DNA of 64,000 nt, from NCBI RefSeq assembly GCF_900188125.1, contig NZ_FZOW01000004.1, forward strand, positions 124,001 through 188,000. The letters run 5' to 3'. Shown here one piece after another: positions 52,042 to 60,438 of this stretch. Within the stretch, counting starts at the first letter, position 1; each line of letters opens with the position of its first letter. Below the pieces are notes generated by a model. The model was not told the DNA's origin. It worked only from the letters and a program-made list of their open reading frames with translations, and searched no databases. The position numbers were made by a program, and so were the translations under genes. This stretch comes from Rhodococcoides kyotonense. Its GTDB lineage: Bacteria; Actinomycetota; Actinomycetes; Mycobacteriales; Mycobacteriaceae.

Positions 52042-52146
52042 TCAGCCGTGAACGGACAACTCTTCCGCCGCACGCGCACACCCCGCGCCGCACTCGGCGT
52101 GATCGTCGAACCAGCTCAAGTCGAAGATCCGTTTCAGCCATGCCAT
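52042..52146 (-). CDS. Possible 34-residue Cys-containing small protein
   Basis: An ATG at 52144-52146 begins a 34-codon frame (MAWLKRIFDLSWFDDHAECG..., ending LSVHG) with two cysteines four residues apart (C-GAG-C). Its amphipathic start and acidic-Cys centre look like a real small protein rather than noise. A full-length ATCA-N3-TGAT palindrome lies 40 bases upstream, the usual distance for this island. It ends 73 bases before the TauD-like start on the same strand, so it may be a co-transcribed partner or leader. I know no homologue. Confidence 0.5.
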   Translation of the reverse strand: MAWLKRIFDLSWFDDHAECGAGCARAAEELSVHG

Positions 52147-52185
52147 ACCCAGCAACCTAGACGCCCCGGACCGACGCCGACACCC

Positions 52186-52206
52186 TTCGAATCACGCTGA
52201 TTCTTA
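52186..52206. promoter_or_regulatory. ATCA-N3-TGAT palindrome upstream of the 34-residue ORF
   Basis: TTCGAATCACGCTGATTC is a full copy, GAATCA-CGC-TGATTC. It overlaps the stop of the gutted binding-protein gene. The next downstream frame on the minus strand is the 34-residue ORF, and then the TauD-like gene. Confidence 0.6.
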
Positions 52207-52452
52207 CCCCACCCACGTGTCGAAGAACTGCAGGCGAGCCGACGCCTCGAACTCGAGGTCGTGCACGCCGGGTCCCGCACCGATGGCCTGGGACAGCTCG
52301 ATCGTCGGGATCAGCAAACCGTTGTCGGCCACGAGCTGCTGTGCACGCTGGAGCAGCTCCTTACGCGCCTCGGGGTCGTTCGTGGCCAGCTGCGCGGACA
52401 GGATCCCCGTTACGACGACGGCAGCCGACGCCACCGGTACCCACCTACGCAT
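52204..52452 (-). pseudogene. Internally deleted binding-protein gene (SBP family 5 remnant)
   Basis: The 82-residue product joins a signal-peptide-like start (MRRWVPVASAAVVVTGILSA) directly to the last 60 residues of a peptide-type binding protein (EARKELLQRAQQLVADNGLL, then VHDLEFEASARLQFFDTWVG). The tail resembles that of the complete protein at 42.6 kb. The 400 or more residues that form the two lobes are gone, and the lipobox cysteine is missing. The frame is open across the join, so one in-frame deletion is enough to explain it. The ATG at 52450-52452 follows GGGGGAAC. It is the last gene of the ssu-type operon. Confidence 0.75.
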
Positions 52453-52472
52453 GCGTTCCCCCATCGGACTCG

Positions 52473-53747
52473 TCAGACCAGCTCGAGATTTTCCCTGAAA
52501 GTGTTTCCCACATAATCGTTTCCGACGATTCCACGACGCCTCAGCTCAGGAAGCAACCCGTTCAGCGCGAAGTCCCGTGTCCGCGGATCGCCGAGACCGC
52601 CGATGGAGATGACGTCGAGCACTCCTGCGTCGTAACGCTCTTGAATGGCGTCGGCGAGTTGCTCGGGTGTACCAGCGAGAGCCCAGTGTCCGGTGTCCTT
52701 CGACGCGATGATCAACTCGCGCAGCGTCTTTCCACCTGCAGCGAGCTTTCCGAATATCTCGACGCGGCCGCGTCGGCGATTCACGGTCTTGGGATCGGGC
52801 AGCAAGTCCAGCGGAATCGGTTTGTCCAGCGGCAGTTCCGACAAGTCGATCGCACCGCCGAGCATGTCCGCGAGCCTGGCGCGACCGGCAACGAAGTCGG
52901 TTGCCTCGTCACGTTCCTTCACCAACGTCTTCACCTCGGCCTCCGACGCGCCGTAGGTTGCGTGGAACGAACTGAAGATCAGCGGCAGTTCGTCGCCGCG
53001 ACCCAATTCTGCTGCACGAGAACGGATCGCCTTCGTGTACGTCACCGCGTCGTCGAGCGTCGCGAGCGAGGTGAACACCACCTCGGCGAACCGAGCTCCC
53101 AGTTCGATCCCGCCGGCAGATTGCCCCGCTTGGAACTGCACCGGACGACCCTGCGGCAGCGACGGAATGTTCAGCGGCCCTTGTACTGTGTAGTACTTGC
53201 CGCGGTAGTCGATGGGCTGCACGAGCGACGCATCGAGAACGGCACCGCCGGGCCCGGGCGTCAGGGCACCGGGTTTCCAACTGTCGAACAACGCGTGCAC
53301 GACTTCGAGCGACTCGGTGGCACTCGCGTACCGCTCCTCGGGGCTCGGCAGATCCTGATCGCCGTAGTTCTCCTCACCGAGCGACGACGTCACGGCATTC
53401 CACGCGGCTCGCCCGTTGCTGACGTGATCGAGCGTGCCGAACAACCTCGCAAGGTTGTACGGATGATGAAACGTCGTCGTGACCGTAGCAATGAGCCCGA
53501 CGTGCTTCGTGACCGCTGCCAGCGCCGCCAGATAGATCAACGGTTCCTGCGCGCCGATGGCTCCCTGTGCTCCGAAGCTCAACAGATCGGCGGCGAACAG
53601 AGCGTCGATCTTGTTGGCCTCCGCGATGTTCGCGATCTCGATCGACGACGCCAGCGTCGACTGCGTCGGATCGACGGCCAAGTCGTAGATGTCGAGACCA
53701 CCGCTGACGCCGGTGACCGTCTTCAGCGTGCGACGACGGCTCGTCAT
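52473..53747 (-). CDS. LLM-class FMNH2-dependent monooxygenase
   Basis: This 424-residue protein is a full-length luciferase-like monooxygenase. ANKIDALFAADLLSFGAQG, GTLDHVSNGRAAWNAVTSSL, LPQGRPVQFQAGQSAGGIEL and VGNDYVGNTFRENLEL correspond to blocks of the NtaA/DszA branch, though the sequence is more divergent than the others in the window. It begins with a basic MTSRRRTLKTVTG segment without a clear signal. It is coupled to the ssu-type binding-protein gene (three bases apart), so it probably desulfonates the compound this transporter imports, in the manner of SsuD, using FMNH2. Confidence 0.9.
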   Translation of the reverse strand: MTSRRRTLKTVTGVSGGLDIYDLAVDPTQSTLASSIEIANIAEANKIDALFAADLLSFGAQGAIGAQEPLIYLAALAAVTKHVGLIATVTTTFHHPYNLARLFGTLDHVSNGRAAWNAVTSSLGEENYGDQDLPSPEERYASATESLEVVHALFDSWKPGALTPGPGGAVLDASLVQPIDYRGKYYTVQGPLNIPSLPQGRPVQFQAGQSAGGIELGARFAEVVFTSLATLDDAVTYTKAIRSRAAELGRGDELPLIFSSFHATYGASEAEVKTLVKERDEATDFVAGRARLADMLGGAIDLSELPLDKPIPLDLLPDPKTVNRRRGRVEIFGKLAAGGKTLRELIIASKDTGHWALAGTPEQLADAIQERYDAGVLDVISIGGLGDPRTRDFALNGLLPELRRRGIVGNDYVGNTFRENLELV

Positions 53748-53750
53748 CGA

Positions 53751-54755
53751 TTACGCCTCCCCTTCGGCGTCCGGCTGATAGAACCATTCCGTCAGATCGA
53801 AGTCTTCCCGAATGTTGCCCTTGTCCACCAGGAACTGCTTGGTACCGGTCAACAGCTCGACGGCCTTGGCCGGAAAGGGTTCCTCGGCAATGGAATCGGG
53901 GTTGGCGGCCCCGCGGACGATGTCGGGTGAGAAGTTGGACTGACTGATCTCGTACGCGAGGTAATCGTCCCAGTTCTCCTTCGCGTACGTCGCCGACGAC
54001 GCCAGAAGCTGCTGCCATGCCGCGCCGAAGTCCGGGTTGGTCTCCAAGAACTGGTTGCTGCTCACCGACGCGCTCGTACCGGCGAGGTCGCGGTGGTCGT
54101 CGTACACCGAGTCGACCTGGTGAAAGCCCTTGGCCAGGAACGCATGCAGAGACGCCGACGGGTTGACGTCGGGCAGCGCCGCCGCGTCGATCTCGCCGGA
54201 GTTCAGCGGTGCCTCCTGATCGGCCGGATACAGGTGGATCAACTCTGCGGTGATCCCTTCCTCCTGCAATGCACCCTGCAGGTACCGGTCGATGTACGAA
54301 CCCGACGGCACACCGATCTTCCTGCCTTGCAGATCACGAAGCGACGTGATCGCCGGATCCTTCGCGACGACGCCTGCATTGTTGTCGAATGCCGTCACCG
54401 CGAGCAGACGCGTATCGAGGCCGCTCCCCTTCGCGACGAGTGCGGGTGTGTCTCCGTAGTTCGCGACGTCGAGCTCGCCGGCGACGAGCGCCTGGTTGAG
54501 GTCGGGGCCGTTCGGGAAACTGAAGATCTCGACGTTCTCGACACCGAGATCGGCCAGGGCAGGCACCAACTTGTCCTGCGAGTGCGCGAAGCCGAGTGGA
54601 CCGGACAGCGTGTTGCCCGACCCGATCGTGCCGATACGCAGTGTCTTGATCTCGGCTCGCGTCGCCGAACCTGCATCGTCGGAACTACATCCCGACACGA
54701 CGAGTGCCAGCGCAGCCGATGCGGCGACGAGTACGGCACCGAAGGTGTTTTTCAC
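53751..54755 (-). CDS. ssuA: Sulfonate/nitrate/taurine-type ABC binding lipoprotein
   Basis: This 334-residue protein has lipobox VVSGC with Cys23, then an SsuA/TauA-like fold: LRIGTIGSGNTLSGPLGFAH, NGPDLNQALVAGELDVANYG, ITSLRDLQGRKIGVPSGSYI and GEIDAAALPDVNPSASLHAF. It captures an anionic organosulfur compound outside the cell for the SsuBC-like proteins encoded upstream. The GTG at 54753-54755 overlaps the ferredoxin stop as GTGA. Operon order is ssuC, ssuB, flavoprotein, ferredoxin, ssuA, monooxygenase, so two redox genes interrupt the transporter set. Confidence 0.9.
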   Translation of the reverse strand: MKNTFGAVLVAASAALALVVSGCSSDDAGSATRAEIKTLRIGTIGSGNTLSGPLGFAHSQDKLVPALADLGVENVEIFSFPNGPDLNQALVAGELDVANYGDTPALVAKGSGLDTRLLAVTAFDNNAGVVAKDPAITSLRDLQGRKIGVPSGSYIDRYLQGALQEEGITAELIHLYPADQEAPLNSGEIDAAALPDVNPSASLHAFLAKGFHQVDSVYDDHRDLAGTSASVSSNQFLETNPDFGAAWQQLLASSATYAKENWDDYLAYEISQSNFSPDIVRGAANPDSIAEEPFPAKAVELLTGTKQFLVDKGNIREDFDLTEWFYQPDAEGEA

Positions 54756-55111
54756 TTCTGAAGAATCTTTCTGTTCGTGTTCAATCGGGGTGGTGGATCA
54801 CCGTGCGGCAGAGGAGGTCCCACCGCTGTCAACGTGCCCGCAGCACGCCCCTTGCCCCAGCCGATCTTTTCGCGGTAGCGGCCGATCTGGTCGCTCGGCA
54901 CCTCGTGGTCGGCGGCCAACGGGATCGACTGCGGGTCGACGTACAACGCGTCGACCGGGCAGTAGGCCTCGCACATGAAGCACGTCTGACAGTCGGACTG
55001 GCGGGCGATCTCCGGTAGACCCGATTCGGTCCGGTCGAACACGTTGGTCGGGCACACGTCGACGCACTTGTCGCAGCCGATGCACGCGTCGGCGAGGACG
55101 AGTTCGATCAC
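54752..55111 (-). CDS. Ferredoxin with two [4Fe-4S] motifs
   Basis: This 119-residue protein has two classical cluster motifs. The first is C-x2-C-x2-C-x3-CP at residues 10-20 (ACIGCDKCVDVCP). The second is at 41-51 (DCQTCFMCEAYCP). The remaining 65 residues, including RYREKIGWGKG, have no cofactor motif. It resembles the electron-transfer subunit of APS-reductase-like and fumarate-reductase-like pairs. The GTG at 55109-55111 overlaps the stop of the flavoprotein gene (GTGA), and the two are very likely one enzyme. The electron donor or acceptor is unknown. Confidence 0.92.
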   Translation of the reverse strand: MIELVLADACIGCDKCVDVCPTNVFDRTESGLPEIARQSDCQTCFMCEAYCPVDALYVDPQSIPLAADHEVPSDQIGRYREKIGWGKGRAAGTLTAVGPPLPHGDPPPRLNTNRKILQK

Positions 55112-56712
55112 GAGGCCTCCCGTACTTCGTTGTGGTCGACGGCTTTCAGCGCGCCGGGACGGGTCCACACGTAGTCGAGGCCGCCGCTGAGAATGTGGTG
55201 GTGCTGTGCGTCGTCGAGACCCGGGTAATCCTCGCGCTTGCTCATCCCGCGCGATTCGGTCCTCGCGAGCGCCGAGTGATACATCCAGCGCCCGACAGCC
55301 GTGATCGCAGCAGACTGACGAGAGCGCAACCGCGATTCACCGTCGGAGCCCCGGAGTCCGGAAACACCGTCGTACCAGAGGCTTTCGAGTCCACTGAGAG
55401 CCTCCCGCAGTCGTTCGCCCTCGCGCAGGAAATTCTTCTCGTACGGGACGAGCTCGGACTGGGCGATCTGCAGCACCTCGGCATGGTCGAGTGCGAACGA
55501 CCGTGTCGGTCGCAGACCCGCGCCGCCCGCACCGCGCAGTTCAGGGGCTGGCACGATCCCGGACGTCCGAGCGAAGCGCGCAGCGGCCGTCCCGGCCCAT
55601 GTCCCCGACGACATCGCCCACGCGGAATTGTGGCTGCCACCACCGGTGAAGCCGCCGCAGATGCGCTCGCGCGTCGCAGCGTCACCCGCGGCGAACAGAC
55701 CGGGGACCCCCGTCGCACATGTGTCGTCGACGAGTTCGATTCCGCCGGTACCCCGTACGGTTCCCTCTGCCAGCAACGTGACCGGGAATCGATCGGTGAA
55801 CGGATCGATGCCGCGACGGTCGAACTGCAGGAAGAAGTTGGGTTGGCCGAGTCGCATCTGGCGCTGCACCGTCTCGTCTGCACGATCCAGCTGCGCGAAT
55901 ACTCTCTCCTGCAACAAGGTTCGGGCAATCACCGAACGTCCCTTGGTCGAGCCTGCGCCGTCGATGACGGAGCCGTCGGCACGGAAGAACGTCGCGTAGC
56001 CGTAGTACGCCGTCTTCGTGATCGTCGAGTTCTCGGGAACGAGCGCATACGCGTTGGAGAATTCCATGCCGGAGAACTGCGCACCCACCTCGGCTGCCAT
56101 CAACGCGCCGTCGCCGGTGTCGACGTTGGTGCCCAACGCTTTCGACAGGAACGCACAGCCGCCGCTGGCGATGACGACCGCTCCGGCCGACACCCGATAG
56201 TCGCGGTCCTCCTGTCGCTGCCAACCCGCGACCCCGCGCACCTGCCCATCGGCATCGACGAGAAGTTCCAGTGCCGGTGAGTGATCGAGGATGCGAACAC
56301 CACGACGTGACACCCACGCCCGCATGCGTCGCATGTATTCCGGTCCCTGCAGGCCCGTTCGGATCTGGCGGCCCGACTTCTCGTCGACCGGGAACGGATA
56401 CCTACCCTCGGTCGCGAGGAGATCCATGTTCTCGTAGGTCTGGTCGAGCACTCGATCCATCCAGTGGTGATCGGCCAGATGACCACCCAATGTCTCGCGG
56501 CTCGCCTTGGCTTTGTCCCGCTCGCTCCGAGCCGGATCCACGTACCAGACCCCGGTACCCGACGGTGCCGTAGCGCCGGACGTTCCGCAGTATCCCTTGT
56601 CGACGAGCACGACGTCGGCGCCCGCTTGCGCCGCCCGCAACGCGGCCCACGTACCCGCGGGTCCTCCCCCGATCACGATCACGTCGGCGGTGAGGTCGAG
56701 TACATCGGTCAC
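55108..56712 (-). CDS. Fumarate-reductase/AprA-like flavoprotein
   Basis: This 534-residue protein has the FAD-binding fold of the succinate dehydrogenase/fumarate reductase/L-aspartate oxidase/AprA group. The dinucleotide motif GGGPAG is at 15-20, VVLVDKGYCGTSGATAPSGT follows, GAVVIASGGCAFLSKALGTN is the second flavin contact, and GLFAAGDAATRERICGGFTG is the C-terminal FAD motif. The usual fumarate-site His/Arg set is not obvious. Paired with a two-cluster ferredoxin, it recalls AprAB, although that enzyme belongs to dissimilatory sulfur metabolism. The GTG at 56710-56712 overlaps the ssuB stop. A role in reducing or oxidising the imported sulfur compound is inferred. Confidence 0.87.
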   Translation of the reverse strand: MTDVLDLTADVIVIGGGPAGTWAALRAAQAGADVVLVDKGYCGTSGATAPSGTGVWYVDPARSERDKAKASRETLGGHLADHHWMDRVLDQTYENMDLLATEGRYPFPVDEKSGRQIRTGLQGPEYMRRMRAWVSRRGVRILDHSPALELLVDADGQVRGVAGWQRQEDRDYRVSAGAVVIASGGCAFLSKALGTNVDTGDGALMAAEVGAQFSGMEFSNAYALVPENSTITKTAYYGYATFFRADGSVIDGAGSTKGRSVIARTLLQERVFAQLDRADETVQRQMRLGQPNFFLQFDRRGIDPFTDRFPVTLLAEGTVRGTGGIELVDDTCATGVPGLFAAGDAATRERICGGFTGGGSHNSAWAMSSGTWAGTAAARFARTSGIVPAPELRGAGGAGLRPTRSFALDHAEVLQIAQSELVPYEKNFLREGERLREALSGLESLWYDGVSGLRGSDGESRLRSRQSAAITAVGRWMYHSALARTESRGMSKREDYPGLDDAQHHHILSGGLDYVWTRPGALKAVDHNEVREAS

Positions 56713-57455
56713 TGTGAACTCCTCGCGTGTCCAGTCGGGGCCTCGGCATCGACACCGAGGCCTGTCAGCAATCTCTTGCGCAATGCAGCATGCTCGGGCG
56801 TCAGCACGGATCGTGGACGCGGTGCGTCGACGACGACCTCCTCGGCAATTCGCCCGGCTCGCAACAGCAACGCGCGATCGGCGAGAAGAAGTGCCTCCTC
56901 GACGTCGTGCGTGACGAGCAGCACCGACGGACGATGCTGCTGCCACAGCTGCGCGACGAGTGCCTGCGCCTTCAGCCGTGTCAACGCGTCGAGTGCGCCG
57001 AACGGTTCGTCGAGCAACAGCACATCCGGCGTCCGAACCAGAGCTCGTGCCAACGCAACTCGCTGCGATTCACCACCCGACAGGGTCGACGGCCACACCT
57101 CGGCCTTGGATTCGAGACCGACCTCGGTGAGCGCGTCGAGTGCACGACGTCGGAGGTCCGAACCCTTCACGCCCAGAACGACATTGCGCCACACGTTCAG
57201 CCACGGCATCAGGCGGTGTTCCTGGAAGACGATCGCTCGGGACTCCGCGACGTCGAGTGTGCCCGTGAATCCCGAGTCCAGGCCACCGATCGCGCGGAGC
57301 AGCGTGCTCTTGCCCGACCCACTCGCACCGAGAAGCGCGACGAATTCTCCTGGCCTGATGTCGAGGTCGACGCCGTCGAGCACGACTTTGCCGTCGAACG
57401 CGCGGCCGGCGCCCGCGACGTGCACGCCCCGGTGTTCTCTGATCGATGTCGTCAT
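56709..57455 (-). CDS. ssuB: Sulfonate-type ABC importer ATPase
   Basis: This 248-residue protein is a single ABC ATPase of the nitrate/sulfonate/taurine group. Walker A is GASGSGKST at 43-51, followed by IVFQEHRLMPWLNVWRNVVL (Q-loop, with the HRLMPW typical of SsuB/TauB), LSGGESQRVALARAL and LLLDEPFGALDALTR. The switch region is LLVTHDVEEALLLADRA. It drives import through the SsuC-like channel. The ATG at 57453-57455 overlaps the permease stop as ATGA. Confidence 0.93.
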   Translation of the reverse strand: MTTSIREHRGVHVAGAGRAFDGKVVLDGVDLDIRPGEFVALLGASGSGKSTLLRAIGGLDSGFTGTLDVAESRAIVFQEHRLMPWLNVWRNVVLGVKGSDLRRRALDALTEVGLESKAEVWPSTLSGGESQRVALARALVRTPDVLLLDEPFGALDALTRLKAQALVAQLWQQHRPSVLLVTHDVEEALLLADRALLLRAGRIAEEVVVDAPRPRSVLTPEHAALRKRLLTGLGVDAEAPTGHARSSQ

Positions 57456-58291
57456 TGCCCCTCGAATCCGGTTCGCCACGACAGGAATCGGTGCTCGAGA
57501 ATGCGCACGAACACGTCGGTCAGCAAGCCGGAAATCGCGTAGATGACCAGCACGAGGAAGATCTGATCGGTACGCAGGAACTCCTTGGCGTCGTTCATCA
57601 GGAAGCCGAGGCCGACGGGCGTCGTCTGCATTTCGGCGACGACCAGCGCCAGCCATCCGATACCGAGAGCCTGCCGAAGCCCGACGAAGATCTGCGGCAG
57701 CGCCGCGGGCAGGACGATGCGGCGCACCAGTTCGAACCGTCCGAGTCCGAGCGATTGTGCTGCCTCGACGAGCCGGCGATCCACACTTCGAATCCCCGCC
57801 AGCACGTTCAGATAGATCGGGAAGATCGGCGCGACGATGATCAGCGCGATCTTGAACGAGTCACCGATGCCGAACCAGATGATGAAGACCGGCACCAATG
57901 CGAGCGCAGGCATCATGCGCAGCACCTGGATCGGAGCGTTCACGATGTCCTCGGCGACGCGCAGCAGTCCAGCCGCCGCGCCCAGTACGAGGCCGATCGC
58001 GATGCCGATCGACAAACCGATGACAACCCGCCTGGTCGACGCCAGCAGGTGCTGCCACAGCTCGCCCGTCTTGATCAGATCCCACCCGGCCTCGAGAACT
58101 TCGGACGGCGCAGGCGTCGTCGTCCCCAGCCAGCCGCGCGCACCGAGCTGCCACAGAACGAGGATCGCGACGAGTCCCGACGACTGCCGCGCGAGGCGAA
58201 TCAGGCGTCGCGGCAGGCCGGACGAACCGACCTCGTCGGGCGGTCGGGTGACCGAAACATCCTTCTCGGTTCTGTCGAGCTGCAGCGTCAT
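57452..58291 (-). CDS. ssuC: Sulfonate-type ABC importer permease
   Basis: This 279-residue membrane protein has six helices of the SsuC/TauC type. Its coupling loop EAAQSLGLGRFELVRRIVLP and the following PAALPQIFVGLRQALGIGWL are diagnostic, as are RMMPALALVPVFIIWFGIGD and VVAEMQTTPVGLGFLMNDAK. The ATG at 58289-58291 is chosen because upstream sequence in the frame is antisense to the riboswitch region. It is the first gene of the minus-strand ssu-type operon, with an ATCA-N3-TGAT site 118 bases before it in the divergent region. Confidence 0.93.
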   Translation of the reverse strand: MTLQLDRTEKDVSVTRPPDEVGSSGLPRRLIRLARQSSGLVAILVLWQLGARGWLGTTTPAPSEVLEAGWDLIKTGELWQHLLASTRRVVIGLSIGIAIGLVLGAAAGLLRVAEDIVNAPIQVLRMMPALALVPVFIIWFGIGDSFKIALIIVAPIFPIYLNVLAGIRSVDRRLVEAAQSLGLGRFELVRRIVLPAALPQIFVGLRQALGIGWLALVVAEMQTTPVGLGFLMNDAKEFLRTDQIFLVLVIYAISGLLTDVFVRILEHRFLSWRTGFEGQ

Positions 58292-58408
58292 ACGTCGAAA
58301 ACACCTCGGTCTTGCGCACGGAAAAGGGAGGCACCGCGGCGTGGGGCTGTACGCACGGTCGAAGCCTGTGTCCGCAGCGTACGAAGGTTTCGCGACGAGC
58401 AGAAGAAA

Positions 58409-58428
58409 TAGAATCATCGTGATTCTGC
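58409..58428. promoter_or_regulatory. ATCA-N3-TGAT palindrome between the divergent ssu-type operons
   Basis: TAGAATCATCGTGATTCTGC contains the full GAATCA-TCG-TGATTC. It is placed between ssuC on the minus strand and the SAM riboswitch on the plus strand, so it may control both operons. TTGACC lies directly downstream at about 58430 and could be part of a promoter. Confidence 0.6.
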
Positions 58429-58476
58429 GTTGACCCCCTGTGTGGCCCAACCGCACGGTGACGGTTATTGTCACCT

Positions 58477-58569
58477 CAACCATCCAGAGCGGCCGAGAGT
58501 CCTGGCTCAGCGACGCCGCAGCAACCCCCGACGCAAGTAGGTGCGGGTGCTTCCGCCAGGTTCGATGGA
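58477..58569 (+). promoter_or_regulatory. SAM riboswitch (S-box/SAM-I type)
   Basis: The RNA-sense strand has the S-box layout. A closing stem is formed by AACCATC and CGATGG. CCAGAGCGGCCGAGAG and CTGGCTCAGCGACGCC match the kink-turn region, followed by the invariant GCAACC. AGGTGCGGGTGCTTCC corresponds to the GGTGCxAxxTCC part of the core. It ends ten bases before the start codon of the FAD-protein gene, and the gene's ribosome-binding GGAGG overlaps the closing stem. SAM binding should therefore hide the ribosome-binding site and lower expression when sulfur is plentiful. The exact SAM subclass needs a covariance search. Confidence 0.85.
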
Positions 58570-58579
58570 GGCACGAGGA

Positions 58580-60421
58580 ATGAGCAGCACCCCACAGCAC
58601 CGCATCGCGATCGTCGGCGGCGGCCCTCGCGGAACGGGTGTGCTCGAACGCCTCCTCGCCCACCTGAGCGAGCGCGACACCGACGATGCCGTGTCGATTC
58701 ACGTGTTCGACCCGTTCCCCGCAGGCGCAGGCCGGATCTGGCGCGGCAGCCAGCCACCTCTGCTGTGGATGAATTCCGTCGCCGCCGACGTCACCATGTT
58801 CACGGACGAGACAACGCTGGTCGACGGCCCGATCAGGCCCGGACCGACGCTGGCCGAGTGGGTTCTCGGCAACATCGACACGTTGCGGCAGGACCAGGAG
58901 CTCGCCGCCGAACTCGAGACGTTCACCAGTAGCTCGTTCGCGTCACGCACTCTGCAGAGTCGCTACCTGGAATGGGTGTTCGCGCAGTCCGTTGCCGACG
59001 CACCTGCCGATGTGCAGGTACATCGCCGAACCGTCGTCGACATCGGTGACGGTGAGTCGCAGCGACTGACCCTCGACGACGGTTCGACCCTCGACGTGGA
59101 CACCGTCCTCCTCGCGCAAGGCCATCCGGACGCGCTTCCGTCGGCCGCCGAAACCTATCTCCAGAGGTTCGCCGAGACCCACGATCTGACGTACGTCGGG
59201 CCCGGCTACACCGCCGACCTGGATCCCGACGTCGTGCCGGGCGGGGAACCCATCCTCGTGGCCGGTCTCGGCCTCGCGTTCATCGACTGGATGGTGCTGC
59301 TCGCCGAGAGCCGCGGCGGCATCTTCTCCCGTAACGCCGACGGCGATCTGACGTACGAGCCGTCCGGTCGCGAGCCGATCATCCACGCGGGGTCGCGTCG
59401 CGGCGTCCCGTATCACTCGAAGATCGGCTACGACATCGCCGCCGCACGGTCGCCACTGCCGAAATACTTCACCGCAGACGCGTTCCCCGGTGACAGCAGG
59501 CTCGACTTCCGTCGCGACATCTGGCCGATTGCAGCGAAAGAGATTGCGGGCGCGCATTTCTACGAGTTGTTCGCCTCGCATCCCGATCGTACGACGGGTT
59601 CCTGGACGGACTTCGAAGCCCGATTCGACGGCCTCGCATGGGGATCCGCGGAGTCCATCGAGCTGGTCGAAGAGTTCGTCCCGAAGGACGACGACCGAAT
59701 CGACCTCGCGCGTCTCGACCGTCCGCTGACCGGCGAGACCTACGACGGCATCGACGACGCGACCACGCGCATCGTCGGCTACATCGACGCCGACCTGGCA
59801 CGACGCGCCGATCACCATTACAGCAGCGACGCGGCCGTGTTCAATGCGCTGCTGTCGGTCTACATGACGACCGGAGAACTGTTGCGCCGCGGTCGAATTC
59901 CGGCGGAGTCCGTCGCCACGGACATCGAGGGGTGGCTGCACTCGTTCTTCAGTTTCATCGCCAGCGGGCCTCCCCCGCAGCGGCTCGAACAGCTGAAGGC
60001 ACTCGCGTCGTGCGGCATCGTTCGGTTCCTCGGACCGGACACGACGTTCAGCGCCGACACCACCGCGGGCCTGTTCGTCGCCCAGAGCGCGGCGCATTCC
60101 GAGGTGGTCACCGCGAGGACACTCGTCGACGCGCGGTTGCCGGTTGCGTCGATCCAGTCGAGCGGGGACGCGCTGCTCCGCACGCTGCACGAACGCGGCG
60201 ACATGGTCGAGATCCGTGCGAACGAACGAAGCGCTGCGAAGATCTCCGTCGACGGTCGCTCGCGAATCACCAAGTCGGACGGGTCCGTTCACGAAAGCCG
60301 CTACGCTGTCGGCCCCTGGGTGGCGGGACACACGTGGTCGTCGGCGTTCCCGCGGCCTCGCACCAACGCGGGGTTCTTCCGGCACAACGACGCGTTGGCG
60401 GTCGAGCTGTTGCGCGCGTAG
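58580..60421 (+). CDS. FAD/NAD(P)-binding protein (NAD_binding_9-like) under SAM riboswitch
   Basis: This 613-residue protein starts with a Rossmann motif IAIVGGGPRGTGVLERLL at residues 8-25. WRGSQPPLLWMNSVAADVTM, TVLLAQGHPDALP and LVAGLGLAFIDWMVLLAE are typical of the large FAD/NAD(P)-binding family (YdhS-like) of unknown reaction. The long C-terminal part (FSFIASGPPPQRLEQLKALA, GPWVAGHTWSSAFPRPRTNA) is conserved in style but uncharacterised. The ATG at 58580 lies directly after the riboswitch, with GGAGG eight bases before it. It is the first gene of the plus-strand ssu-type operon; the binding-protein gene follows after 77 bases. Control by SAM implies a job in sulfur metabolism. Confidence 0.85.
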   Translation: MSSTPQHRIAIVGGGPRGTGVLERLLAHLSERDTDDAVSIHVFDPFPAGAGRIWRGSQPPLLWMNSVAADVTMFTDETTLVDGPIRPGPTLAEWVLGNIDTLRQDQELAAELETFTSSSFASRTLQSRYLEWVFAQSVADAPADVQVHRRTVVDIGDGESQRLTLDDGSTLDVDTVLLAQGHPDALPSAAETYLQRFAETHDLTYVGPGYTADLDPDVVPGGEPILVAGLGLAFIDWMVLLAESRGGIFSRNADGDLTYEPSGREPIIHAGSRRGVPYHSKIGYDIAAARSPLPKYFTADAFPGDSRLDFRRDIWPIAAKEIAGAHFYELFASHPDRTTGSWTDFEARFDGLAWGSAESIELVEEFVPKDDDRIDLARLDRPLTGETYDGIDDATTRIVGYIDADLARRADHHYSSDAAVFNALLSVYMTTGELLRRGRIPAESVATDIEGWLHSFFSFIASGPPPQRLEQLKALASCGIVRFLGPDTTFSADTTAGLFVAQSAAHSEVVTARTLVDARLPVASIQSSGDALLRTLHERGDMVEIRANERSAAKISVDGRSRITKSDGSVHESRYAVGPWVAGHTWSSAFPRPRTNAGFFRHNDALAVELLRA

Positions 60422-60438
60422 TCGGTCCCTGCCCCGAC

